Of a stretch of DNA of 9,846 nucleotides, positions 1 through 7,707 are shown one piece after another; position 1 is the first letter of the stretch, and the number at the start of each line of letters is the position of its first letter. Where the stretch lies: the NCBI GenBank assembly GCA_947175845.1, contig CAMWOK010000091.1:1-9846 (forward strand), in the 5' to 3' direction. The DNA is from an uncultured Lachnospiraceae bacterium. GTDB taxonomy: Bacteria > Bacillota > Clostridia > Lachnospirales > Lachnospiraceae. Position numbers and translations under genes: made by a program. Under the pieces are notes generated by a model. That model was not told the DNA's origin, searched no databases, and was given only the letters and a program-made list of their open reading frames with translations.

Positions 1-10
1 AATACCAAAT

Positions 11-18
11 CCCTTCCT
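11..18 (-). promoter_or_regulatory. Ribosome binding site of a gene starting just beyond the left edge
   Basis: Read on the minus strand, AGGAAGGG lies 17 bases after the stop codon of the MoxR ATPase gene and is followed by ten bases up to the window edge. That is the right distance for a start codon at or just past the edge. A small perfect inverted repeat, CTGTA-GCTCT-TACAG (positions 17-31), partly overlaps this site. The downstream gene is therefore probably in the same operon. By analogy with related loci it could be a VWA-domain protein, which is inference only. Confidence 0.6.
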
Positions 19-34
19 GTAAGAGCTACAGAAG

Positions 35-1117
35 CTACACCAGCTCCATGCAAGCCTTGTACAGCCCAATCCACACCCACCCGCGCTTCTTCATGACATT
101 CTCAAGGTACTCTTTCCAGGCAACCTGGTCCTTGTCCTCGTCCTTGATGACCGCCCCCTGCAGCGCTGCCGCCAAATCTTCGTTTGTGATTGTGCCGTTT
201 CCAAAGCTCCCCGCCAGCGCCATGCTGTTGCACAGCAAAGAAATCGCCTCCGCGGTCGAGAGCACGCCCGATGTGCCTTTGACTTTCTGGGTGCGGTCGA
301 GCGTCTCCCCGCAGCGCAGCTCGCGGAAAATCGTGCAGACCTTCTCCACAACGCTGTCCGCAGGCTGTTTTGCATTCAGATCCAGATTTTCTGACAGCTG
401 TGTCACTCTCGTCCTGACTATCTCCATCTCGGAATTGAGGTTTGCAGGCGCGGGAAGCACCACAATGTTGAAACGGCGCTTGAGCGCGGCGGACATCTCA
501 TTGACGCCTTTGTCCCGCGTGTTCGCAGTGGCAATCACCGAGAAGCCCTTCTTCGCCGCAACCTCCACTGCAAGTTCCGGCACTGAGATTCTCTTCTCAG
601 ATAAAATGGAAATCAACGCGTCCTGCACCTCGGAGGCGCAGCGCGAAATCTCCTCGACGCGCGCGATGCTTCCCGTCTCCATCGCATTGAACACAGGACT
701 CTTGAGCATTGCCGCGTGCGACGGCCCCTGCGCAATCAGCATTGCATAGTTCCAGGAGTATTTGATCTGCTCCTCCGTGGTTCCCGCCGTCCCCTGTATA
801 ACCTTGGTGGAATCGCCGTTGATGGCCGCTGTCAGGTGCTCGGAAAGCCAGCTCTTGGCCGTTCCCGGCTCTCCAATCAACAGCAGCGCCCTGTCTGTGA
901 CAAGCGTGGATATCGCGATTTCCACAAGCCGTTCATGCCCTATGTACTTGGTCGTAATCGCGGTTTTCCCAACCTTTCCGCCGCAGATGTAAGTCTTTAC
1001 GGACTGAGGCGACATGCGCCACCCGGTCGGAATCGGATTTTTTTCGGCTGCAATCAGTGCGTCAATTTCCGCCTGAAATAATTTTTCGGCAGGCAGTCTT
1101 AAAATTTCTTCGCTCAT
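35..1117 (-). CDS. MoxR-family AAA+ ATPase, YehL subfamily
   Basis: A 360-residue AAA+ ATPase, expected to hydrolyse ATP in the cytoplasm and remodel a partner protein. Walker A is GEPGTAKS at residues 82-89. The Walker B region is around 151-156 and reads with a double Glu (E155, E156) instead of the usual Asp-Glu. It is followed by a conserved QDAL...LSEK stretch (165-175). Sensor 1 is the TAN at 197-199, followed by RDKGVNEM and an Arg pair at 214-215. The N-terminal GWRMSP motif and the QGTAGTTEEQIKYSWNYA stretch are typical, from memory, of MoxR ATPases encoded beside SWIM-domain proteins; the E. coli relative is YehL. The start at 1117 has AAAGGA ten bases upstream (1128-1133). An upstream in-frame ATG at 1174 would overlap the preceding gene and is less likely. 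It follows the helical protein gene by 31 bases, so the two are probably co-transcribed. The family is secure; the substrate is unknown. Confidence 0.93.
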   Translation of the reverse strand: MSEEILRLPAEKLFQAEIDALIAAEKNPIPTGWRMSPQSVKTYICGGKVGKTAITTKYIGHERLVEIAISTLVTDRALLLIGEPGTAKSWLSEHLTAAINGDSTKVIQGTAGTTEEQIKYSWNYAMLIAQGPSHAAMLKSPVFNAMETGSIARVEEISRCASEVQDALISILSEKRISVPELAVEVAAKKGFSVIATANTRDKGVNEMSAALKRRFNIVVLPAPANLNSEMEIVRTRVTQLSENLDLNAKQPADSVVEKVCTIFRELRCGETLDRTQKVKGTSGVLSTAEAISLLCNSMALAGSFGNGTITNEDLAAALQGAVIKDEDKDQVAWKEYLENVMKKRGWVWIGLYKACMELV

Positions 1118-1148
1118 TTTATGTTTTTCCTTTCTCAAATCAATTTCT

Positions 1149-3107
1149 TTACAGATTTTTATCGAGCCATGCATCCAGACAAAGGATATTGAGCGCGCCC
1201 GGATTGACTTCTCCTGTCCGCATCAGTTCCTTGAGCTTCAATGCCTCCGCGCGCTTGGCTTGTGTGTCTCCCGGCATTTCTGCCAGGTAATTGTAAAGCT
1301 GCCACTGGCTGATCTTCTTATTGCTCCTGACATACTGCACGGCAAGTCCGTCGCACTCAGACCATCCCCACCTGTTCAAATTCCACAGATACATGCGGTT
1401 GTCAGCCGTTGTCAGCGCTTTGTTATAAAAATACGCCCCCATGCTTCTGCGCATGTCCTCATCCTTGTCCGGTACCCAGCCCGCCATAACTCTGTCTATC
1501 TCTTTTGAGGAATGACTTTTCAGCCACTCAAGAATCCCGCTTGCGTGTGACAGACTGATCGGCCTTGCGACAGTCCTGCGTTCTGCGGAAAGCTCATCCG
1601 TGTATGCGCCGGCGAACTCATAGCTGTCCTTCTTCTCGTTCCACTGAATATAGGTGACTGCCTCCGCGACCGCCAGCATGCGCTCTTTTGAAACCTTTTC
1701 GCCAGTCAGCGTCTTCTCTGTCACCTGCTCTTCGAGCCACGCCACGCAGTCCTCGTCATTTATAAGCTTCACGGCCGCCGCCGCAGTCAGAAATTTTGCG
1801 TTTGTCTTCTTGGAACCGGCATTCTCGTACAGTTCTGACAGGAACGCCTGCAGCTGTTCGTCCGGATTCACGATCAGCGTGTGGTGCAGTATTTTCCCCA
1901 GCGCAGTTTCCACATCCTGCACCGTGTTTTTCAATCCTGTAAGTATCGGCACACTGCCAGAGTAATACATAATGTCGGACGTATAGTAGTAAGTATCTTT
2001 TGACTTCTGCAAGGTTTCCTTGAACAACTTGTTTATCCTGTCCTTCTGCGCGAGCAGTTTCCTGCAGCACCCACAGATGGCCGTCCCGCCTTTCCCGAAA
2101 ACAGCGCGCACGACCTCCCTGAGTCTGTCCGCCAGTTCCTGCTTCTCCTTGTCGGAAGCACTGCCTGCCGTTTCCAGCTTCTCAAGCAACGCGTCGCAGA
2201 GTTCTGCCACAAGGTCGGCTGACCAGTCTGTCGTCGCATTTTTCAGATATTTCAGGACAGTCTCCGGCTTTTTCTTTGCAATCGCCCTGTAAAACTCATT
2301 GACCGCCTCGTCTGATATGTCCGCGAGCAGCTCAAAGACCTTGTCCTTGCTCCTGCCTTTTTCCGCCTTAGCCAGATCAAACAGCAGCGGAAGATTCTGC
2401 GGCTCATGGCGAAGCGCACCAATCAGCTCCGTGCGCACGTCCTTCTGCGCCTCCGCGAGCATCTTTATATAAAATTCATTGGCCTCTGCGCCGGCAAGGG
2501 CACTGATCAGCCGCACGCGGCGCACCATCTCCTTCTTGCCCTTCGGATCGAAATCCTTATATAAAAGCGGCAGAATCGACTTGTCATTCTCCTCCTGTAT
2601 CCACTCTTCCACCTTTTCCGCAAGTTCTGCATAGGAGGCTCCAAGCGCCTGAACCAGCGTGTATTTCACGCGGTAATCCTGAAAAAGATCCGGATGGTTG
2701 TCATGTACCTCGCACACGTATCCATAATGTCCGCTGCCGGATGTCGTCAGCGCCTCGAGCAGTTCCCTGAGCGTAGAGTACGGTGCATTGACGACCGTAC
2801 ACTCCATATTTCCGATGTCCCTGACCGGCTCGACTTCCCCGTTTGTGTCCACTGCACCCAGCGTACAGATAACCGCATCTGTCAGCGTCACCGCGTCGAG
2901 CAGCGCCCCCTGCAGATTCCGGCAGTCCGGTGATAAAAGCTGCGCTGTCAGCTGTCCAACTTTTGCAAAAACCGGCGAGGCCGCCTCCATCGGTTTGAAT
3001 GCCTCATACGCGCGCTTTAACCGAAAATCCTCGGCGAGCAAGTTCGTTCCCGCGATGCTGGCCGCGCGCAGGCGTTCCCGCAAATCATAAATCGGTGTTG
3101 TATCCAT
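1149..3107 (-). CDS. Large helical HEAT-like protein of the SWIM/MoxR locus (YehM-like by position)
   Basis: A 652-residue soluble protein with no signal peptide or membrane segment. Much of it (about residues 145-335 and 400-480) is rich in Leu/Ala amphipathic helices with HEAT/ARM-like spacing, which suggests an elongated scaffold. The N-terminus carries a conserved block through residue 128 ending in TTSGSGHY, and a C-terminal block at about 486-650 contains W489, a GAYFYN motif and a tryptophan-rich NRWGW segment. A cysteine cluster, ICGCC, sits at 344-348. Both terminal blocks recur in the broken paralogue at 5125-6112. The position beside a YehL-type ATPase matches E. coli YehM and the DUF5691-type proteins of Actinobacteria, but I cannot confirm homology by eye. 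The start at 3107 is chosen because AGGAGG lies eight bases upstream; an in-frame ATG at 3143 would lie inside the preceding gene. Function unknown; an adaptor or scaffold for the ATPase is a reasonable guess. Confidence 0.85.
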   Translation of the reverse strand: MDTTPIYDLRERLRAASIAGTNLLAEDFRLKRAYEAFKPMEAASPVFAKVGQLTAQLLSPDCRNLQGALLDAVTLTDAVICTLGAVDTNGEVEPVRDIGNMECTVVNAPYSTLRELLEALTTSGSGHYGYVCEVHDNHPDLFQDYRVKYTLVQALGASYAELAEKVEEWIQEENDKSILPLLYKDFDPKGKKEMVRRVRLISALAGAEANEFYIKMLAEAQKDVRTELIGALRHEPQNLPLLFDLAKAEKGRSKDKVFELLADISDEAVNEFYRAIAKKKPETVLKYLKNATTDWSADLVAELCDALLEKLETAGSASDKEKQELADRLREVVRAVFGKGGTAICGCCRKLLAQKDRINKLFKETLQKSKDTYYYTSDIMYYSGSVPILTGLKNTVQDVETALGKILHHTLIVNPDEQLQAFLSELYENAGSKKTNAKFLTAAAAVKLINDEDCVAWLEEQVTEKTLTGEKVSKERMLAVAEAVTYIQWNEKKDSYEFAGAYTDELSAERRTVARPISLSHASGILEWLKSHSSKEIDRVMAGWVPDKDEDMRRSMGAYFYNKALTTADNRMYLWNLNRWGWSECDGLAVQYVRSNKKISQWQLYNYLAEMPGDTQAKRAEALKLKELMRTGEVNPGALNILCLDAWLDKNL

Positions 3108-3115
3108 CCTTTTTA

Positions 3116-3121
3116 CCTCCT
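3116..3121 (-). promoter_or_regulatory. Strong ribosome binding site deciding the start of the helical protein
   Basis: A perfect AGGAGG on the minus strand with an eight-base spacer to the ATG at 3107. It begins directly after the TAG stop of the Sel1-repeat gene (3122-3124), so termination of one gene and initiation of the next are probably coupled. It rules against the longer form beginning at 3143. Confidence 0.85.
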
Positions 3122-4228
3122 CTATGCTTTTTTGCACTTCCACCCAAACAAAGTTTTCTTAAAATTGCGCTTATTCTCGATCACGCGGATATCGCCCGGA
3201 AATTTATCCCAGTACTGTAAACCTTTCTTGATGTCGGCCGGCACACCCAGCCCGTACGCGTAAATCTCACCAAGCCCGATCGCACTCAGCCGCTCGCCGG
3301 GATACTCCTCAAACTCACGCTTGGCCGCCGCGTAATTAACCGCTGTTCCCCAGCCTTTCAGATAGCAGGTTCCAAGCATGTCAGAGACCCAGTTGCTCTG
3401 CTCCCGCGCTATGAGAAAATGCTCCATTGCCTTGTAATAGTCCTTCTCAACACCGCGCCCGCCATAAAAATATACCTTTCCGATCCTGCCATGCGCTCTC
3501 GAATCGCCATGCTCCAGAGCGCGCTGATAGTAATCCAGCGCAGTCTGCGCGTCGTCAATGCCGTAGGAATCCCCCTTGCGAAGCTCACAGAACCCCACGC
3601 CATTCTCCGCACCGATATCAATCAGGGCCTGCTCCTTCTGACGATCTATAGGCATTCCATGCTCTCCCGACGACACGATATTGAGATAATTCTGGATCAC
3701 AAAAAAGTTTCCGTTTGCAATGCTCATGTCATAGTACTGCATTGCCTTGTACATGTATCCGCGTATCACCCCGTCGTGCACATTCTGCACCTGAAGAAAC
3801 TTTATCGCATCTAAAAAATAGTAGGCATTCCCTATCAGGAGCTGGCAGAACGACTGCCCGTCATTGGCGAGCGCCTCCACCTCGTCCCATATTTCCTTGA
3901 GCGAGTAATAGGGCGGATGCACAAATGTGCCGTCGGGCGGTATAAACCCTGCAAGACGCATACTTGCAAACATTCCGACCGCACTTCCCATCTCAATACT
4001 TTTCCGGAAATACTCGATTCCCTCATACTCATTTTCCTCAAACCCAAAAACCGGGTCAATAAAGCAGTCCCCCAGGCAGCAGCGCCCGAGGAAGTAGTAC
4101 GCATCCGCGTTGCCCTCCTCCGCTGCCTCCCGCAGCATCTGCTTTGCTCTTGCGCCTTCCGCCTTGTTTCGCTTTATCCAAAGCTGCTCTACAGCATACT
4201 CCACCCGCTTGTCAAACCTCTTACTCAT
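3122..4228 (-). CDS. Sel1-repeat (TPR-like) protein
   Basis: A 368-residue soluble protein with Sel1-like repeats, short helix pairs that form protein-binding solenoids. A first repeat is seen at about 28-60 (AAEEGNADAYYFLGRC). A clear tandem set lies at about 227-333, with the characteristic pattern of A..YY..A...G...A...IG..Y..G.GV..D: ALDYYQRALEHGDSRAHGRI, then KAMEHFLIAREQSNW, then GLGEIYAYGLGVPADIKKG. The middle (100-220) is more divergent but also helical. No signal peptide is present, unlike many secreted Sel1 proteins, so it probably acts in the cytoplasm. The start at 4228 has AAGGAG six bases upstream. The gene sits 46 bases after the membrane-protein gene and 14 bases before the helical-protein ATG, a tight operon arrangement. 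It is probably an adaptor for the locus; partner unknown. Confidence 0.9.
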   Translation of the reverse strand: MSKRFDKRVEYAVEQLWIKRNKAEGARAKQMLREAAEEGNADAYYFLGRCCLGDCFIDPVFGFEENEYEGIEYFRKSIEMGSAVGMFASMRLAGFIPPDGTFVHPPYYSLKEIWDEVEALANDGQSFCQLLIGNAYYFLDAIKFLQVQNVHDGVIRGYMYKAMQYYDMSIANGNFFVIQNYLNIVSSGEHGMPIDRQKEQALIDIGAENGVGFCELRKGDSYGIDDAQTALDYYQRALEHGDSRAHGRIGKVYFYGGRGVEKDYYKAMEHFLIAREQSNWVSDMLGTCYLKGWGTAVNYAAAKREFEEYPGERLSAIGLGEIYAYGLGVPADIKKGLQYWDKFPGDIRVIENKRNFKKTLFGWKCKKA

Positions 4229-4274
4229 AACCTTCTCCTTGTCTTATTTGCCTGGTACTCCTACCATCTTTGGC

Positions 4275-5057
4275 CTAATAATAATATTCGTTCCAGTTGT
4301 CAACCACAAACGCCGCATAACCGGAATCAACATGGTAATCCCGTGTGAGAATATCGCGCGCCTGCTGCTTCTTCCCCTTTATTATCAGCGTGTTGATGGG
4401 TCTGAGCTTTATGACACTGTAAGTCACGCCGTTTATCTTTGTCTCTTTTAGTTTGAGCACAACATTGTAATTCTCAGGCGTAAAAATACCAACACAAAGC
4501 AGCACAAGCCCGATGATCACAATTAAAAAGACAAAGCTTATGCCAAACTGTATGTTCTCCAAACCCGTCTGATACAGCAGATAGGGAAGCATTGCTTCTT
4601 CCGCCTCCGCCTCTGTGTTGAACAAGCCGACCTCGCAGGCCCAGTCCTTCATCTTCTGGGCTGTCTCATCATCCAGCTCTTTAATGATGCCCTCGAAATG
4701 TGCTGTCTGGGTTCCCCACTCCTGCGTGTAACCATAGGCGAAATCCATAGTCTCATTCACAACCTTTTTGAAATCGCCCGCGTTTTCGCTGTGGATAGCC
4801 ATCGGAATGACATAGTACATATCCCCGTCCCACACAAACACCACATGATAATCTCTGCTGTCCTGCCTGGAAAAGCACTCAAATACAATGTCTAACTCTG
4901 TCTCAACCGCCTTGTTCACCTGCGCTTTTTCCATCCCCTCAGCCATGATATCAACCGGCGTGCCAAACGCCGGTATCATATACCCTCTCACTGCAAACAG
5001 AAGCAGCGCACCAAGCAGCAATAAAACAATTCCAACCGTTTTTAACGTTTTGTTCAT
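4275..5057 (-). CDS. Two-pass membrane protein of unknown function
   Basis: A 260-residue protein I do not recognise. An N-terminal hydrophobic helix (about 6-26) follows two lysines, which suggests an inside N-terminus. Residues 27-170 form a polar domain predicted outside, with a YHVVFVWDGDMYYVIPMA strand-rich core at about 70-87 and an acidic helical part at 125-160. A second membrane helix spans about 171-192. The C-terminal tail (193-260) would return to the cytoplasm; it is basic in its middle (KGKKQQAR) and ends in YYY. There is no cleavable signal motif and no known catalytic motif. A GAGG sequence lies ten bases before the ATG, and a GAGAG directly precedes it. It lies 67 bases after the broken paralogue and 46 bases before the Sel1 gene, so it appears to be part of the cluster and could tether or sense for it at the membrane. 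Confidence 0.8.
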   Translation of the reverse strand: MNKTLKTVGIVLLLLGALLLFAVRGYMIPAFGTPVDIMAEGMEKAQVNKAVETELDIVFECFSRQDSRDYHVVFVWDGDMYYVIPMAIHSENAGDFKKVVNETMDFAYGYTQEWGTQTAHFEGIIKELDDETAQKMKDWACEVGLFNTEAEAEEAMLPYLLYQTGLENIQFGISFVFLIVIIGLVLLCVGIFTPENYNVVLKLKETKINGVTYSVIKLRPINTLIIKGKKQQARDILTRDYHVDSGYAAFVVDNWNEYYY

Positions 5058-5124
5058 CTCTCAGTTTCCTCATTTCGTAATTTATAGGAGTGATCTGAAC
5101 ACATACCGGCTCTGCGCAAACCGT

Positions 5125-6112
5125 TCACGCATCCTTCAATGCCTGATACACAGACAGGTCCTTGAGATGTTCGGCCCATTCCTCGATGCGTTCCGGCGTG
5201 TCAAGCTCCGTCAGCTCCACCTCGCCGGATCGTACCAGATCTGCCACGGCACCAGTCTCCTCCAGCAGCGACTGCGCATCGCCCGGCAGGTTGTACAGGT
5301 ACTCGTTGAACATCCACAGCTGATCACTTCGAACCTTTATTCTGGCATAGTCTGTACCGAGCTTTTTGCACTGCTTCCAGCCGCAGTTGCGCATGTAGCG
5401 CAGATACTCCTCATTATCCACAATCACCGATGCACGCTCGTAAAAATATCTGCCATACTTCCCGCACGCCTGCGCGTCTGTCGTGTCGATCCATCTGTTT
5501 AAAACTGCATCCGTTGACGGCCCTCGGTGCCTCCACATCCAGTCTGCAATCTCGCGCGCATGCGGAATCCGTACCTTTCGGAAAATTGCGCTTCGCCAGT
5601 CGTCCGGAATGTACTGATACACCATATCCACCACATAGCTCTCTGCTGTCCTGCTCCATGAAAAGCATACAAATGCCCGCTCAAGCTCATCCAGCGCAGA
5701 CGGATCGGCTGCATTTTCGTCCAGCCGAATAGTTGCCGCTGCCGCTCGTCGTCAGCGCCTTTATCAGTCCCTTAACTTTGGAACAGGGCGCATCGACCGA
5801 CAGACTGCCCTGTACCCCGAACGTTTCCGCCCGCTCCACAGTTCCTTCTGCTTCCACTGTGGCAAGCGTACACAGCACGGCATCTGTGAGGCCCATCACT
5901 TCCAGCAGCGTCCCCTGCGGATTAGGACACTCCTTTGACAGAAGCTGCCGTGTCAGCTGCCCCACCTTCGCAAAGACGGGCGATGCTGTCTCCAGCTGCT
6001 GAAATACCTCATACGCCCGCCTCAGCCGGAAGTCCTCCGACAGCAGGCCAGTCCCCGCAAGCGCCGCCGCGCGGAGACGTCCGCACAGTTCATAGATTGG
6101 TGTTGTATCCAT
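5125..6112 (-). pseudogene. Broken paralogue of the helical HEAT-like protein with a large internal deletion
   Basis: This stretch encodes both ends of a second copy of the protein at 1149-3107 but lacks its middle. From the ATG at 6112 the reading frame matches residues 1-128 of the intact copy, for example MDTTPIYEL against MDTTPIYDL, SPVFAKVGQLT shared exactly, and ALTTSGSGNY against ALTTSGSGHY. That frame runs past the homology and stops at 5687. A second frame, open from about 5750 to the stop at 5125, matches the C-terminal block, with GKYGRYFYERA against RSMGAYFYNKA and NEYLYNLPGDAQ against YNYLAEMPGDTQ. The two frames differ by a net +1 shift, and about 340 codons (roughly residues 129-470) are missing; the junction is near 5725-5745. 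TTAGGA lies eight bases before the ATG. The C-terminal fragment could still be translated from a GTG at 5634 (169 residues), but no good ribosome site was noted. Best read as a decayed tandem duplicate; a sequencing indel could explain the shift but not the loss. Confidence 0.85.
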
Positions 6113-6149
6113 CGTTGCAATCCTAACCTTTTCTTCTGATACACCGCCT

Positions 6150-7628
6150 CTAATACAGCAGACGCACCACCGCGTCATGCGTGATGATGCTGAGCGGCTG
6201 CAACATGAGTCTGCGGTTTTCTTTTCTGTAATAAAAAGCGCCTAAAAGCACCTGATTCTCAAGCAGCGCGGCGCTTGGCAGCATGGAGAGGCGCACGATC
6301 GTCTCCTCCATATCCGGCATATCTCCCAAAAGAATCGTGTCATTGTTCTTGTCTGCTAACACGAAATCCTCGCCGATTTTTCCGATGCGGTTAAACGCAA
6401 TCAGCTTTATCATCATCGGCTGTGTCATCGCGTTTTTCAGGAAGTTCTTGACAGCCTTGGCCTCCTGTTTGACGGAAGTCACGGCATGTGCAAACACCGC
6501 CTCGTAGTCCTCCTTCTCGTACCCGCGTATCTGAGAGCCGTCCCATCTGACCCTGACATTGCCGTCGCCCGGGTAAAATACAGCACTGGGAACTTTTGCG
6601 ACGCCGAAGACGCTGTCCTCCTGCTTGACATGTTTCAAGGACTTTACCGGACGATAGTTGTAGTTCATATAGACTTCGCCGGTGTCCAGATCCGCCCAGC
6701 AGCCAGTGTCAATAAACTCCTTGCGCGCCTCGTCGTACGTGACCCAGAATGACAGCTGCATCAGGCTTGCATTCTTTTTGCTCTTGCCCAGCTCCTCCAG
6801 CTCTGACAGCTTCCAGATGCCGCCCAGCTCCTCATAGAGAACTGTATCCTCGAGTGTCACGTCGTCGTTTTCCAGCTTTTCATTCAGATACTGGCGCGAC
6901 TTCTTAATCAGTGTCCATAATTTTTCGAGCACGCTGATCGCCGCGTCGTAGTGCGACTCGTCCTGATCCTTCTGAAATGCTGTTATCTCGATCAACAGCT
7001 GATTGCACAGGCGCTGCGGCCCCGGAAGATAGTAGTCCCCCATCTGCTTTGCAAGCTGCTGGTAGGTCTTGATCGAAGCGCCTCCGAGCGTTCCAAGCCC
7101 TGCTGACATCAGCTCATTGACCACCTTCTCCACCAGGTCAAGTCCCTCCAACTGTGATTTTAATTTCTTCACGCGCGCATTTTTGGCCGTCTTTGCAACG
7201 GACGCCTTTTTCTTCTCCGCCTTCTGCCGTTCTTCCTCAGTCATCTCGCTCTCCGGTTTTGCGGCCTCGTTTGCCCGGTTCTCCTTCGCCTGTTTCTTCT
7301 CGCGCTTTTTCTGAATGTCCTCCGGCACTTCACAGATGCCAAACGTCTTTTTGGCAAGCATCTCATACATCAGTCCCAGGCTGTGCTTACAGGGAAACTG
7401 CCTGCTTGGGCAGGAACAGCGGAACACAGGGTTGTTCTCGTCTATGTAGTCAGCGGATGTGATGTAGTTGCTCTTGCCGCTCCCCGTGCACTCCCCCATG
7501 TAGAGCGTGTCATCCTCCGTCCGCTCAAGCTTGACAAAACCGCCCTTCTGGGATATTTTCCTGCCGTTTGAGGCCGCCGCCGCATTGGGTGCCAGCGCTA
7601 AGATTTGTTGCTCTGTCATCTCTCTCAT
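6150..7628 (-). CDS. SWIM zinc-finger protein (YehQ-like)
   Basis: A 492-residue protein with an N-terminal SWIM zinc finger. The ligands of the CxCx(n)CxH pattern are C71, C73, C80 and H82 (RCSCPSRQFPCKHSLGL). SWIM domains bind DNA or proteins. The start EQQILALAPNAAAASNGRK and the CTGSGKSNY segment match, from memory, the SWIM proteins encoded beside MoxR ATPases in Actinobacteria and E. coli YehQ. A highly charged, Lys/Glu/Ala-rich linker, probably coiled-coil, spans about 103-165. It is followed by a helical region and a C-terminal domain (about 290-492) that I cannot assign. ATG at 7628 is chosen with AAGGA ten bases upstream; an ATG three codons later has only GAGAG. It is the first gene after a good -10 box and appears to head the cluster, with 37 bases to the broken paralogue. 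It may recruit the ATPase complex to a target. Confidence 0.92.
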   Translation of the reverse strand: MREMTEQQILALAPNAAAASNGRKISQKGGFVKLERTEDDTLYMGECTGSGKSNYITSADYIDENNPVFRCSCPSRQFPCKHSLGLMYEMLAKKTFGICEVPEDIQKKREKKQAKENRANEAAKPESEMTEEERQKAEKKKASVAKTAKNARVKKLKSQLEGLDLVEKVVNELMSAGLGTLGGASIKTYQQLAKQMGDYYLPGPQRLCNQLLIEITAFQKDQDESHYDAAISVLEKLWTLIKKSRQYLNEKLENDDVTLEDTVLYEELGGIWKLSELEELGKSKKNASLMQLSFWVTYDEARKEFIDTGCWADLDTGEVYMNYNYRPVKSLKHVKQEDSVFGVAKVPSAVFYPGDGNVRVRWDGSQIRGYEKEDYEAVFAHAVTSVKQEAKAVKNFLKNAMTQPMMIKLIAFNRIGKIGEDFVLADKNNDTILLGDMPDMEETIVRLSMLPSAALLENQVLLGAFYYRKENRRLMLQPLSIITHDAVVRLLY

Positions 7629-7654
7629 GTGATTTTGTTCCTTTCTATCATTTT

Positions 7655-7660
7655 ATTATA
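7655..7660 (-). promoter_or_regulatory. Probable -10 box of the cluster promoter
   Basis: A perfect TATAAT on the minus strand, 26 bases before the SWIM gene ATG, within an AT-rich stretch. The -35 position, 16-17 bases upstream, has only a weak match (GTGGAA/TGGAAC). The predicted leader is about 20 bases and leaves just enough room for the AAGGA site. No terminator hairpin was seen between the thioesterase stop and this box, so read-through from the right is also possible. Confidence 0.55.
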
Positions 7661-7707
7661 TAGGTAAATATATTGTGTTCCACCTCTGGCTGCCTGCAAT
7701 TGGTTCC

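Noticed and set aside
48..749. Long plus-strand reading frame opposite the MoxR gene
   Set aside because: It is the complement of a clear AAA+ gene, has a low-complexity Ser/Ala composition and resembles no known family.
3108..3143. Longer form of the helical protein from ATG 3143
   Set aside because: It lies inside the Sel1 gene, and AGGAGG at the right distance favours 3107. The broken paralogue also aligns from this MDTTPIY start.
5414..5714. Alternative minus-strand frames in the broken paralogue
   Set aside because: Only the frame ending at 5125 aligns with the intact copy; the other two give sequence without homology.
7661..7707. Possible terminator between the thioesterase and SWIM genes
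   Set aside because: Only a four-base GGTT...AACC pairing without a T-run was found.
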